Assembly (NCBI RefSeq): GCF_901933205.1
Contig: NC_044573.1
Location: 113,023,702 to 113,087,701 of the forward strand
Reading direction: 5' to 3'
Source of the DNA: Camarhynchus parvulus
Lineage: Eukaryota > Chordata > Aves > Passeriformes > Thraupidae
DNA length: 64,000 nt
Below, in pieces: positions 1 through 12,077 of the stretch. The translations under genes were made by a program, and so were the position numbers. Position 1 is the stretch's first letter. Each line of letters opens with the position of its first letter. A model generated the notes under the pieces. That model had not been told where the DNA came from, searched no databases, and saw only the letters and a list, made by a program, of their open reading frames with translations.

Positions 1-239
1 CACCGCAGCCGCAGCCGCCCCTGACGGGGCACAGAGACCGGCAGCGTCCGGCAGCGGCCCCGGTGCCGGTCCCGGCGGTGCCACCGCCTCCCGCCGGCCG
101 GAAGGGGCGGAGCCGCGGCTGTCCCGCCCGAGCCCCGAGCGCCGCCCGCCTGTGCCGTGCTCGGTCCCGGCCCGTTCCGGCCGCTCGCCCCCGCCGGGCC
201 CGGGCCCGCTCCCCTCATGCCGCGGCCGCGGGGCGGGCG

Positions 240-345
240 GGGCCGGGGGCGCGTCTGCGCACGCGCCCGCTCCGCTTCCGGGTCGCGCGGGCGCTTCCGG
301 CCCAGCCCCCCGCGCGCCCGGGGGAAGCGGAAGCGGAAGTGTCCG
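240..345 (+). promoter_or_regulatory. ZNF513: Probable ZNF513 CpG-island promoter
   Basis: This GC-rich, TATA-less stretch lies 100-200 bp upstream of the ZNF513 start codon. It contains an NRF-1-type site (TGCGCACGCGCC, 256-267) and several ETS-type CTTCCGG/GGAAG cores between about 270 and 340. That is the usual arrangement of a housekeeping CpG-island promoter. The assignment is inferred from position and motifs, and the transcription start cannot be fixed from sequence. Confidence 0.5.
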
Positions 346-445
346 GTCGAGGCGGGCGGCGGCGGCCGCCCCGGGCTGGCGGGGGCGGCTGGCGGGCCGC
401 GGGCGGGCGGGCGGCGGGGCCGGGCCGGCGCCGGGGCCCGCCACG

Positions 446-3400
446 ATGCCCCGGCGGAAGCAGAGTCACCCGCAGCCGGTGAAGGGTGAGTGCGCGGCGG
501 GCCCGGGGGGCGGCGGCGGCGGCCCGGCGGGGACCCGCGGCGCTCGGAGCGCTGCAGCGGACGCCGAGGATGGCACCGAGGAGACGGCAAGAGCGGCGGT
601 GGTGCTGCCCGGGAACCTGCTGCTGGGCCGTGGCCCCGCCTCCGAGAAGGGACCGCCAGGTGCGTGCGGCCCCCGCGGGGACGCCGCCCCTCTCCGGCAG
701 CCCCGCCGGCGGCGACGCGGCCCGGCGGGCCGTACCGGGCCCGCGCTCGGCGCATCCGGCCGGGCCCGCCATGCCCCGGGCCCGCCCGGCGCGGGCTCCG
801 GCCGAGCTTCCTCTCACGGTGGAGGCCCGGCCCCCGACGGGGCCCCGGCGTGGGTTCCGCCCGCCCGGCATTGACCCCCGGCACCGATCCCCGAACGCTC
901 CTTCCCGCCAGGAGCCCGGGCACGACGCGTCCCCGCGGTGGGTTCGGGGCCGCGCCCCGCGGCCGGGCTTATGCCAGAGCCAGCGCAGCGCTCAGCCCCG
1001 GGGTCCCGTTCCACCGCTCCCCTCGGCGCTGCGGGGCGAACGGAGCGCGCTGAGCCCCGGCGCCCCGGCCCGGCGCCACGGGCAGCGCCTGTCCCGAGCC
1101 TGGGTCAGCCCCGGCCGACGCGGCCGGAGGAGCGAGCGCTGCTCAGCTCCAGGGAGCTGCTCACGGGACTGGTGGGAGGCGCTCCCCGCCCCGGGCACCG
1201 AGCAACGCGGGAACGGAACGGCGAGAGATGAGGGCACGGACTGTCCGGCCCCGTGCCCGTCCCCCGTGCCCTGCTGCGTGTGCTCGGCTGGCTGTGCCGC
1301 GCTCCTGCTCTGGCACTGAGGGATGGGGCTGCTCGAGGGCTCTGCTTCCCTGCCCTGGAGCGGCTGCGTGGCAGCCCTGGGAGCCTGCCGGGGGTTTGGG
1401 GACAAATTCTACCAGGAATTCCTGTCCTTCCCAAATTCTACCAGGAATTCCTGCCCTCCCATTCAGCCCCAGCCCAGGAGCAGGACTGGGAGCTCAGCCC
1501 ACTGACCCAGGCAGGGCAGACACGCTGTGCCATGTGGGCACTGACACGGCCCTGTAGGGAACAGTGCTCTGGGGATGCTGGGGCACTGCTGGCCCGAGGG
1601 GACAGGGGTTCCCTCAGCGTGGGACTGGCCCGAGGGGACAGGGGGTCCCTTGGCAGAGGGCTCGAGGCAGGGTCAGGAGTTCCCCCGTAAGAGCCAGGCC
1701 TTGGCAGGATGGCCTTTTCTGGTGTCTGTGTTTCCAGCAGTGCTCGTGGAAGGGCCTGGGAGGCTGCAGGGGCTGCCCCACCCCACAGCACAGGTCAGCC
1801 TCATCAGCTGGGCACAGCCAGGGTGGCAGCAGCAGGGGGACAGCCCAGGGGGGTCCCAGGATGGTGGGCAGCTGCTGAGTCTGACAGGCCCCAGGGGTGC
1901 AGGGCAGGCACACAACGGGGCCAGCAGGGCACGGCTCTCAGCTGGTCCTGGTGAGCTGCCCTGGCACTCACGGGGCCAGCAGGGCACGGCTCTCAGCTGG
2001 TCCTGGTGAGCTGCCCCTGCAGCCCCGAGCACCAGCCTGGGGCACTTGTGGAGCACAGGGGCTGCAGAAGGATGAGTCTGTGCCCAGCTGGGAAGTTCCA
2101 TTTGAGAGCCTGGCACAAGGGACAGGGCTCTGTGGGGGCAGGGGAATGTTTCCTGCAGGGTAGAAGGGGCTGGTGTTGGAGCTCCCTGGTGCCAGCCATG
2201 TGAGTGTGACCAGCTGCCACCCCCGGGCTGGGGCAGTGCCACAGTGAGAGGGGCTCAGAGCAGCTTTATGGGCACCCCTTTCTCCAGCCTGGGCCAGGCT
2301 GTGCCCCCCACCCTCTACCCGCCAGGCCCGGCAGTGCCAGTGGGTGATGGATCCAGCCGTCCTCCCACCCTTCCTGGTGCCGGGGTCCTGGCCAGCCATG
2401 CAGAAGTGTCAGGCTTTCCCGAGACACCCAGAGCAGGCCCTCAGCAGGGCTTTGGGGCAGGCTGTGGCTGCGGGGCTCCTCCTGGGTGCCCCGGGGTGGG
2501 ACGGGGGGCGCAGGCCGAGGGGCAGTGCCCAGGCCAGCCGGGCTGACCGCGCCCCATCCCCGCGGTGTTCTCAGCAGACACACTGGTGGGGAAGATCGCT
2601 ATCCCAGCGTACGCCCTGAGCGACGATGACTGCTCCTCCGGGTACCAGCAGCTGAGCGTGGAGAGCGACCCCGAGGAGGGGGGCGAGCCGGGCCCCGCCG
2701 CGCTGCCCTGCCGCCAGTGCGGGCTGCAGCTGGCTGCCAGCCTGGGCCAGAGCTGCCTGCAGTGCGCCGGCGCCGAGGGCGGCCGCAGCCAGCGCATCGT
2801 CTACTCCTGCCAGCTCTGCCCCTTCGCCTCCCACTACTCCAGCCACCTCAAGCGCCACATGAAGACACACAACGGGGAGAAGCCTTTCGCCTGCCCGCAG
2901 TGTGCCTACGCCTCTGCCCAGCTGGTGAACCTGACCCGGCACCTGCGCACGCACACCGGGGAGAAGCCGTACCGCTGCACGGGCTGCAGCTTCGCCTGCA
3001 GCAGCCTGGGCAACCTCAAACGCCACGAGCGCGTCCACAGCCAGGACAAGCCCTTCCAGTGTGCCGCCTGCGACTACCGCTGCAACCAGAGCCGCAACCT
3101 GAAGCGGCACATGCTCAGCCACCGCCTGCCTGAGGGCGAGGGGCCACACCGGCGGGACAAGGACCCAGGTAAAGGTGGGAGGGTGTGGGGAGAGCTACTG
3201 CAGGGGCTCTGGGGCTGGCAAAGGGCACTGATCCTGCCGCTGACTCAGAGTCAGTTACTGCCAGGCTTACCGGGACACTGGGGCTCATCACTGAGCCAGT
3301 CCTCGCTGCCACTGGGGCTCATCACAGAGCCAGTCCTCGCTGCCACTGGGGCTCATCACAGAGCCAGTCCTTGCTCCACTGGGGCTCGTCACAGAGCCAG

Positions 3401-4340
3401 TCCTTGCTCCACTGGGGCTCATCACAGAGCCAGTCCTTGCTGGCACTGGGGCTCATCACTGAGCCAGTCCTTGCTGGCACTGGGGCTCATCATAGAGCCA
3501 GTCCTTGCTGGCACTGGGGCTCGTCACTGAGCCAGTCCTTGCTGGCGCTGTGCCACCCAGCTCACAGCCCCGTCTCTTTGTCCCACAGAGCCCCTGCTGC
3601 CAGAGCTGAGCCTGCACGTGGGCAGCGGCAGTGGCCCCTTCCTGCCGGGCTGCGCGCGGCTGCGGGGCGAGGAGGCGGCCGCACTGCCCGAGCTGCTCTT
3701 CCCCTTTACGTGCCGCATGTGCGGGCTGGTGCTGGACGACGGCTTCGCGCAGGACGAGGGCCTGGCCGAGCAGGTGTGCGGGCGCTGCAGCCTGGCGGTG
3801 CTGGGCACCGAGCCGGGTGCCAGCCCCCGCAAGGGCACTGGGGACAAGGGCTTTGCCTGCAGCCTCTGCCCCTTCGTCACCCACTACCCCAACCACCTGG
3901 CGCGGCACATGAAGACGCACAGCGGGGAGAAGCCCTTCGCCTGCCCGCTCTGCCCCTACGCCTCCGCCCACCTGGACAACCTGAAGCGGCACCAGCGCGT
4001 GCACACGGGCGAGAAGCCCTACAAGTGCCAGCTCTGTGACTACGCCTGCGGCAACCTGGCCAACCTCAAGCGTCACGGGCGCATCCACTCAGGCGACAAG
4101 CCCTTCCAGTGCAGCCTCTGCAGCTACAGCTGCAACCAGAGCATGAACCTGAAGCGGCACATGCTGCGGCATACGGGCGAGAAGCCCTTCCAGTGCCGGG
4201 ACTGCTCCTACACCACTGGGCACTGGGACAACTACAAGCGCCACCAGAAGATCCACGGCCACACGGCCGAGAGCTGGGTGAACCCGCGCAATGCCAAAGC
4301 CCTCCTGGCCCCCCCAGCCGTGGGCACGGCCCTGCCCTGA
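446..4340 (+). CDS. ZNF513: Zinc finger protein 513 (ZNF513), 4 coding exons, 494 aa
   Basis: Nuclear C2H2 zinc-finger protein; the mammalian orthologue is a transcriptional regulator implicated in retinal photoreceptor genes. Coding exons are 446-485, 558-659, 2578-3168 and 3589-4340, all with GT-AG introns and phase-1 joins. The protein starts MPRRKQSHPQPVK, as in human ZNF513, which fixes the start codon. Residues 15-120 are acidic and low-complexity. Four C2H2 fingers follow at about residues 123-229 and five more at about 333-467, joined mostly by TGEKP-type linkers. A degenerate CxxC-CxxC module (FTCRMCG...CGRC) precedes the second cluster. At 494 aa it is shorter than human (about 541 aa), mainly in the acidic region. 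Introns 1 (72 bp) and 3 are very small. The gene converges on SNX17. Exon 2 is the least certain exon because it is short and GC-rich, but its phase fits and it resembles the human sequence. Confidence 0.95.
660..2577. other. ZNF513 intron 2
   Basis: GC-rich intron with no recognisable gene. It holds small local duplications: two copies of an AAATTCTACCAGGAATTCCTG-type block at about 1404-1453, and two copies of a block rich in CAGCAGGGCACGGCTCTCAG at about 1918-2011. Open frames here are chance GC-rich frames. Confidence 0.7.
3275..3550. repeat. Minisatellite in ZNF513 intron 3, about 8 copies of 33-34 bp
   Basis: Each unit begins CACTGGGGCTCATCA and continues with GAGCCAGTCC(T/C)TGCTG. Units differ by single-base changes or by loss of the terminal GG. 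The array fills most of the 420-bp intron and ends about 38 bp before the exon 4 acceptor. Confidence 0.9.
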
Positions 4341-4680
4341 GACAGCACTTAGCCCGGCAGGGGGCCTGGGGTGCCTGCCCTCCCCGGGGGAGGGAGCACA
4401 GGCGGGCACCTCCACGGGGGCTCAGGGCTGCCTTACAGCAGGCCCAGAGGCACACTGGGGCCGTGGCGCCCTGTCCTGCCTGGGCAGGGTGAAGTGACCG
4501 GCGGCTCTGACCCCTGCCCGTGTGGCAGCACGGCCATGTCCCTGGCCACCCCAACTGCCTGTTTCTGCCTGCCAGAGCCTTCCTCTGCCAGGGTTTGGGG
4601 AAAAGGGGGAAGGGGGGAACAGGACTGGTTCCATGGCGGTCGCCGTGCTGGTCAGTGTAATTTATATTGTGTATAAAAGC

Positions 4681-4686
4681 ATTAAA
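4681..4686 (+). terminator. ZNF513: ZNF513 polyadenylation signal (ATTAAA)
   Basis: ATTAAA lies 340 bp after the stop codon and is followed within 30 bp by a T-rich element (GGTTTTGTT). It is the only good signal before the convergent SNX17 3' UTR begins. Cleavage is expected near 4700-4710. Confidence 0.75.
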
Positions 4687-4818
4687 CAGTCGGTTTTGTT
4701 ATCTGCTCTTCACCCTGGGGGCCTTGTTCTGCTACAGAGGACAGCACGGGGCTGGCACGGAGAGGGGAGGGACAGCAGGCACCCCCCAACAGACAGCCTG
4801 GTACCAATCAGGATCCGT

Positions 4819-4824
4819 TTTAAT
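4819..4824 (-). terminator. SNX17: SNX17 polyadenylation signal (ATTAAA on minus strand)
   Basis: TTTAAT on the plus strand reads ATTAAA on the minus strand, 540 bp downstream of the SNX17 stop. Both convergent genes use the ATTAAA variant, and their signals are only 133 bp apart, so the two 3' ends nearly abut. Confidence 0.6.
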
Positions 4825-5363
4825 CATTGTTGCAGTGTGTAAACATCAGTTACTGTCCATTAATGCTCTGTCGGGCTGAGCAGCAGGAGATACGTGGTTA
4901 CAAGCCTAGATTATGCTGGCGTCTATGAGCGGGTTAGAGGGGACTCTTCGCGGAGCCCCCGAGACAGCTTACTGCACTCTGTCTCGGAGCACAAACCTAA
5001 ATGCTAATTTGGCATTATGGAGCCTGCCTGGCTCTGCCCCCAGGCTGGGCCAGGCCTTCCCAGCTGGGCCAGGAGCAGCTCTGCCCCCAGGCTGGGCCAG
5101 GCCCTGCACTGCAGCTCCAGGGCTCTGCCCGGGCCAACTGTTCAGGTCAAACGAGCCCTCTCCCAGCTGGAGCCAGCAGCGGGAGGAGTTCAGCTGCCCC
5201 CACCCCGAAGGCAGTGGCGGGCTGGGGGGGAGCTCCCAGCCCCGGGGAGCAGGGAAAGGTGGATGTAGCAGGTGAGAGGCACGTTGATTGCAACCTGGCT
5301 GCAGGTCGTACATTCCTCAGCGAAGGCCCTCGCTCAGGCCGGGGCTGTCCTGGGGAGGGGGCA

Positions 5364-8300
5364 CTACAGATCCTCATCGCCAATGCCCTCAAAGGCGTAA
5401 TTGCCGTGGAAGTCGTTAGCGCCCACGTCATTAGCAGAGCTGGAGTGGCTGATCCCACGCAGGCTGACAGAAGTGAGCTTGCTCTGTGGAGAAGGGAGAT
5501 GTCATGGAGGACAGCCCTAGCTCCCCTACCCGCTTAGCCTGAGGTCTCTGGTGCACCCACACACAACTCACCGAGAGTTTGGCCATAGGCTCCCAGGAGG
5601 CATCAGGTGAGTCCTGTGAGGACAGCACAGTTGGGCAGCACAGGGTCATGGGACACAACACCCAACTCTCCTTCCACCTGCCCCCCTCCATCCCCAGGGA
5701 GTCTGGCTCACTGAGTTGGTGCAGGACCTCTTTCCCTTCTCAGGGCTCTGGAAGCAGGGCGCCACAGCCCTGCTGTCCTCTGGGCTTGCCCCAGCCCTGC
5801 CACGGGGACAGTGCCTCTTCTGGCGGCAGTGAGTTCTGGTTCACAACCCGTCAGAGCCTGTGATTGCATGTGTCCCCCCTGCCCCAGGGCTGCAGGGTCC
5901 CACTCACCAGCAGCGGGGGTGACTTCACAGCTTGCTGGCTGTCCGAGCGCCGCAGGGCCCCGTTCACCCGCCGCCGGAACATCTGCAGGAGCAGCTCAGC
6001 TCAGCCACAGGGGCCCAGCGTCAGCCCTGGGCTTGTAACCAGCCCTGGGGATGCTGGCCCCATCCTGAGGGGAGCCCTCAGGACCCAGTCCTGGCCCTAG
6101 GAAGTCACAGGGCCAGGTTGGGATCCCACTCCAGAGCCATCATCCAGCCCCAGCCCTCACCTTGCGGATGCTGCCTCCAGATTTTTTCACCATCAGCTCA
6201 TCGACCATGGACTGCAAGCAGATGCTCAGCATGATGGCCTGCAAGGGAGAAGTGTCATGGGGCTCTATGCACCCCACAGCCTTCCCACACCCTGTGCAGG
6301 GCCCAGCCCTTCCCCTCACAGCCACCCCCAGCCCGCCATGCAGGCAGTGCTACCTGTGGGCTGGTGATGGTGACCCACTGCAGCCGGTCCTTGCTCATCA
6401 GGTACTCAAAAGCCAACTCCAGTTTCACCTCGGACTTCCCTGGGCTGCTCCCCGAAGGGCCATTGTTCATGGGCACCTGCAAGGACACACACCAAGGCTG
6501 GGAGCCTCCAGAGGGGAAGGAGCAGCTCCGCAGACACCAGTGCAGCTCGAGGGCAGCACCAAGCCAAGTGTGGGACACCTGCCCAGTGCCCACCAGTCTT
6601 CTGCCACTGTCAGGTCCCCTCCAGTGTCCTCGCACCAATGATCCCCTCAGCCCCAAGGCATGATTCAGACTCTCTCCAGGCCTCCTGGGCCAGAAGCTGG
6701 CATCAGAGCCAGCACCCTTCCTAGGAAGAGGTGCCAGCCCAGCCTGGCCCAGCCCCCCCAGCCCCCTTCCCTGCTCTCCAGGTGTCACTCACCGAGGATG
6801 TGACCCGCCAGCACCGCATGCGTGTGACCTTGAAGCTGCCCTCCTTGATCTGCTCGTTGGGCAGCCGCACCTGGAAGTTGAGCTCGTTGTTGCCGGCGCT
6901 GACGACGACGTGGCAGCCCTTCTCGGGGAAATCAGTGACACAGGGGTCGAACTTGAGATAGCCGTAGTACTTGAGGGTCTGCGCCAGGCGGATGAACTGC
7001 AGGCAGGGCCAGGGGTGCTCAGCACTGCCGCCCGCCCGGGCAGGAACAGGACACCACCCAGTACCACACATCATGTGGAGAGGGCTGGTGCAGAGCCAGA
7101 GCTGCCCCAGGCGTGGCACTGTTCCCTGTCCTACCTCCTTCTTGGAGACCTTCTCTTGCAGGGACTTCAGCTGCCGGTGCTGCTCCTTGTTGACAAGGAT
7201 CCACCCGTGTTCGATGTCTGACACCGTCTGCCGGCAGCAGAGGTTGGTGAGCGCCTGGGACCGGAGCCCCCCGAGCCCCTGCACAGCTCTGGCCAAGGGG
7301 TGCAGTGTCCGTCCTCACCTGGCTGTGCCACACCAACCCTCACCTGTGCATACAGCAAGTTCAACCCCACACGGTGCTCCATCACATCGTCGTCATAGGC
7401 CGAGTCCCAGTAGCTGGAAGGGAACCACAGGGGTTAGCCTGCTCCCCACCTCCTGACTGCAGTGAGGAGAAAATCACCCTCCTGTGGGCTGGTAACCATC
7501 AGTCACCGTGCCCTGCTCCCCATCTAAACCAGCTGCCATGGGAAGGCAGGAATGAGCTGAGCACAGCAGGGCAGCCCCTGCTCCAGTGTCACGGTCAGGG
7601 ATGCTCAGGTGCGTTCCTGGGGGCCAAAGCATCAGTGGGCAGCAATGGCAGGAGGGGAGGGTCCCTCTTTGGAACAGGGAGCCCTGGGCAGTGGGCAGCA
7701 ATGGCAGGAGGGGAGGGTCCCTCTGTGGAACCAGGAGCCCTGGGCACCACCCCAGTGCTGCCCCAGAGCCTCGCTCACCTCTTGCGTAGGATGATCTGGA
7801 ACTCGGGGTTGTGCAGGCTGGTCACTGACACGTAGGGCAGCTCAAACTCCTGCAGCTTCCTCACAACTGCGGGGAAACAGCGGCTCAGCAGCACCTCTGG
7901 GCAGCAGGAGCCCCATGGCCCCCAACACCAGGGTGCCCCCAGGAGAACAGCTGTGCCCCCCAGCCAGGACAGGGCCCAAGCGCCCCCTCACTCCAGGCAG
8001 GGGGCACAGCACGTGTCCCACCACAGTGGACTCTACTCACAGGAGAAAGCTCCATCCTTGGTCTCTCTCACTAGGAAGAGGCTGAAGTAGCCAACCAGGT
8101 CATCTGGCAGATCCAGCTTGGAGGCCACAGCCTGGGAGGAAGAGCAGGACAGTCCCAACATAGTCCCAACATGGTGGCAAGACCCAGCCCACGTGCATTC
8201 TCCCAACAGCAGGAAGGCAGCACCTCCGCTGCCCTGTGGCCAGGCCTGGGCTCCTTGCCACCAGGAAACAGCGAGGGGACCCCAAACACCAGTCTGGACC

Positions 8301-11300
8301 CGGACACACCCTGCAGCACACCCATTTCAGCTCCCAGCTTTCAGCCCCACCAGGTCAGCCCCGCTCCAGGGTGGGCAGATGGCAGGGGAGGGCAGGGGGG
8401 GCTACCAGGCTGAGAGAGCCCCAGCCACGTGGGAAACCCCAGAAGGCAGCAGGAGGGGCTGGTCCCACCCAGCAGGAGAGCTGTGGCACCTCGAGGACAT
8501 CCTCTGTCTGGTCCGACGTCAGGATGGTGACCTTGACCTTCTGCCCGTTGGAGAGCAGCACCTCCAGCACCACCTCCTCTGTGGGGATCTGCTGCGTCTC
8601 CTACAGAGAGGAACAGCACTGGCACCCCAGCCCCTCGGCAGCCTGGGGGCCCCAGAGCTGCCACAGCTGTGCCCTCACCTGCTGGGCCTTGCGCAGGAAG
8701 CTGTTGAAGGTCTCACTGCCGCCCAGCGTCGGGTCCTGCCGCACTGCAGGAGGGGCACGAGCGGTCAGGAATCCCACGGGAAGGGACAGGGACCCACACC
8801 CCTGCCTGGCCCTTCTGCAGCTCCTCTGCCTGTGTGCTGGGCCAGCCAGGGACCCCCCTGCACAGCCCCACTCTGCCAGGGCAGGGCAGGGGCTGGGACA
8901 GGAGCTGGCACCCAGGGGACCAGCCCATCAAACGCCAGGGCTGGGACAGGAGCTGGCACCCAGGGACAAGCCCATCAAACGCCAGGGCTGGGCTGCCCTG
9001 GGAGGTGCAAGATGCACCGCAGGGAATGGAGCAGGGCAGGGAGGAAGGCAAGGGCCGTGCCCTGCCCAGCTTACCAGCCTGCATGTATTTCTCCAGCTGC
9101 TCCCGGCGCTGCTCTACCTCTGCTGGGGTAAGCGTGAAGATCTTCTTTGGGGGAAAGGCTGGGACCACGTTGGCACCATACTCCTTCCTTAACTGGGACA
9201 AGAACAGAGTGCTGCAGAAGCCCCCCGAGGGACGGCGGCTGCCCTGATCCCCACCCTCGCTGATCCCCAGGGACCTAGCAAGGGGAGCAGAGAGCTCCCA
9301 GCACCCCCGATCCCCGTGGGAGCCCAGCAGCACCCAAGAGCCCGGCTGGAATGTGAGGAGCAGGAGCTGCTGCCCCGGTGTCCCCGTACCTGCTCATGCA
9401 GGCCCAGGAGCTGGCTGTAGCGCACCCGGCAGTGCAGCACCCCGTTCACGTGGATGTTGTAGGCCTGCAGGGAGACAGGGCACTCAGAGCCAGCACCTGC
9501 CAGCTGCAGGAGCCCCAGGAGCTGCCCAGGGCGCCAGGGAGCACCCAGGAAAAGGCAATAGTCCTGAGGACCCTGCCGAAGGTCAGAAAGGTTCAAGAAG
9601 TATGAGCACACCCAAGAGATGTGCCACTGGACACCAGAAAGGTCTAACCCTGTCTGCCCAGCCGTGGGGAGCACAGAGCCACGCTGCAGCCCCACGGACA
9701 AGGACAGCCCTCCCCACTGCCAGGGCTTCACAAGGAGCGGGTCCCTGGCTCAGCCCCCTCTGCTCTGGCTCAGCCCCTGCTGATGCCACAGGCAGAGCAC
9801 AGCTGTGAGTGCAGAGCACACAGGAACACCTGGCAGAGCACAGAATGCACAGGGAACACCTGGCAGAGCACAGCTGTGAGTGCAGAGCACACAGGAACAC
9901 CTGGCAGAGCACAGAATGCACAGGGAACACCTGGCAGAGCACAGCCGTGAGTGCAGAGCACAGGGAACACCTGGCAGAGCACAGCTGTGAGTGCAGAGCA
10001 CAGGGAACACCTGGCAGAGCACAGCTGTGAGTGCAGAGCACACAGGGAACACCTGGCAGAGCACAGAATGCACAGGGAACACCTGGCAGAGCACAGCTGT
10101 GAGTGCAGAGCACACAGGGAACACCTGGCAGAGCACAGAATGCACAGGGAACACCTGGCAGAGCACAGCTGTGAGTGCAGAGCACACAGGGAACACCTGG
10201 CAGAGCACAGAATGCACAGGGAACACCTGGCAGAGCACAGCTGTGAGTGCAGAGCACACAGGGAACACCTGGCAGAGCACAGAATGCACAGGGAACACCT
10301 GGCAGAGCACAGCTGTGAGTGCAGAGCACAGGGAACACCTGGCAGAGCACAGAATGCACAGGGAACACCTGGCAGAGCACAGCTGTGAGTGCAGAGCACA
10401 GGGAACACCTGGAAACCCCATGGTCCAGCTCCCAGCAGCTCACCGTAGACAGAGAGTCCCTGCAAGGGACAGCAGTGTCCTCCCAGGTCCTGCCACCCCC
10501 ACAGCACCGTTTGGGAGGGAGAGAGGATGGCCATGAGCCCCCGGCCAGCCACGGCAGCCCAGTCCAGCCTCCCAGGGATGCCCCAGTGCCCTCCTGCTCC
10601 TGAGCGCTGGCACTGCCCAGCCAGGCTGGGGCTCACACGGGCAGCTCCCCACCCAAACCAGCCCGGTGCCCCGGGGCTGCTGCGGGGGAAGCGGGAGGGA
10701 CAGCGGCGCCACGGGCAGCACCCACGCCCGCCCAAATCAGGGCTCTCCATCAGGCACAGCTCCTGCCCAGCCCCCGGGCTCTCCCCCGGCCTGAGGAGCC
10801 TCGGCAGCGGCGGAGGGCAAAGGGCAGGGGGGTCACAAGGACGAAATGCCGCGAGGGCTGCCTGCTCCTACGGCCCTCGAGCAACTGCAGCTCCCGCGGA
10901 TCGCCCGGTCTCTCCATCGCCGCTCACACCGCGACCGGGCTGCCCCACCGGGACCGGGGTGCCGGGGGTCCCCCGGAGAGGGATTTCGGCACGGGGGGCA
11001 AGCGTGGGTGTTGGAGCCCAGGGCTGCCCACCGTCCCCCCGAGAGAGGGCAGCGATCCGGACCTTCCGCCAGCCTGGGGGCTCTGCCGACCCCGGGAAGG
11101 GGTCGGGGCACTCGAGAGCCGCCGCCACCGGGCGGCCGCGTCCCGGCCCCGCTCCGGAGGCGCTCACGGCGCAGGGACCAAAACAGGAAGCCGGGACAAA
11201 CGGACGGACGGGCGGGCCAGGATGAGCCGGCGCTGGGGATGGGACCGGACGGGGCCCCAGCGGGCCGCCCTCCCCCGCCGCGGCACCGGGCAGGGCAAGG

Positions 11301-11670
11301 TCCGGACACCCCCGGGGCTGCTCCGGGACCTCCCGCGCCCGATCCGGCGGCGCGGGGGCGGCAGGGCCCGATGCCTGCTCGGCCCCGGCACAGGGCGCCG
11401 GCCGGGGATGGCGGCGGGCCGGGACCTGCCCGCCTCGCCCGGCCCCGGTCCCGGTCCTGATCCCGACCCGCCACCGCGCCGGGGCTGCGGACCCGCACGG
11501 CCCCACCGGGGCCGCATCGCACCCGGGCCGAGGAGCCGCGCCACCCACTCGGCTCCGCGGGGCGGCTCCGTTCTGCGGGACAGCTCCGCTCCCTCGGCCC
11601 CGCTCACCACGTAGGCGGCGGCGCCGCCGTCTCCGGCGCGGGTCTCGGTCTCGGGAATGGAGAAGTGCAT
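5364..11670 (-). CDS. SNX17: Sorting nexin 17 (SNX17), 15 coding exons, 471 aa
   Basis: Endosomal PX-FERM adaptor that binds PI3P and NPxY motifs of cargo such as LRP1, APP and beta-1 integrin, and hands them to Retriever for recycling. Exons in transcript order: 11670-11608, 9464-9390, 9192-9075, 8743-8679, 8600-8490, 8131-8041, 7866-7779, 7413-7344, 7227-7135, 6996-6793, 6476-6354, 6238-6161, 5982-5908, 5613-5572, 5483-5364. All are GT-AG and every phase joins. The product starts MHFSIPETETRAGDGG. The PX domain (about 1-110) includes HCRVRYSQLLGLHEQ and the proline-rich PAFPPKK segment. The FERM-like module spans about 115-390, with the F3 strand SKDRLQWVTITSPQ. The tail ends AFEGIGDEDL, the C-terminal motif that contacts Retriever. 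Human SNX17 is 470 aa, also in 15 exons. Intron 1 holds a large minisatellite. Confidence 0.97.
9791..10412. repeat. Composite minisatellite in SNX17 intron 1
   Basis: Two related sub-units alternate: a unit of about 40 bp with CAGCTGTGAGTGCAGAGCAC and a unit of about 30 bp with CAGAATGCACAGGG, both ending GGAACACCTGG. Together they make a dimer of about 70 bp. There are roughly ten of the first and seven of the second over 620 bp. The long open frames here, on both strands, are products of the repeat. Confidence 0.92.
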
Positions 11671-12077
11671 GGCCGGGCCGAGCGCGCCCCCCGCTACCCG
11701 CCTCCCGCCGCCGCCATCTCGGGCCAGCACTCCCCGCGATGGCGCGGCCGGCAGCACCGCCCGCCCCAGGGCCGCCCCGCTCCGCCCCGCCCGGGGCCGT
11801 CGCTCTTCGCCCGCCCCGCTTCGCCCCGCTCCGCCCGCCCCGGGGCCGCCCCGCCGTGCCGTGCCGTGCCCGCCCCGAGCGGCCCCCGCCGCGCCGCGGC
11901 TGCAGGCGCGCCCGCAGCGCGTGCCCGCGGCGGACGGGACCGGGGGGCGGGGCCCGGAGGGAGCCCCGGGAACGGACCGGCCCGCACCGGGGGTGACGTC
12001 ACCGCGTCACGGAGAGGAGCGGACGTGCGCGGTCACGTGGCGCCGCCTGGCCGGTAGGGGGCGCTGAGGGTGGCGTC
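11671..12077. promoter_or_regulatory. Bidirectional SNX17/EIF2B4 promoter
   Basis: The two start codons are 407 bp apart on opposite strands in a CpG-dense, TATA-less stretch. On the EIF2B4 side a perfect CRE palindrome TGACGTCA lies at 11994-12001 and a GTCACGTG E-box core at 12034-12039. Many GGGGCGG/CCGCCCC boxes fill the centre. Shared use by both genes is inferred from the head-to-head layout, which also exists in mammals. Confidence 0.7.

Noticed and set aside
9583..10750. 286-326 codon cysteine/leucine-rich frames on minus strand
   Set aside because: Translation of the SNX17 intron 1 minisatellite.
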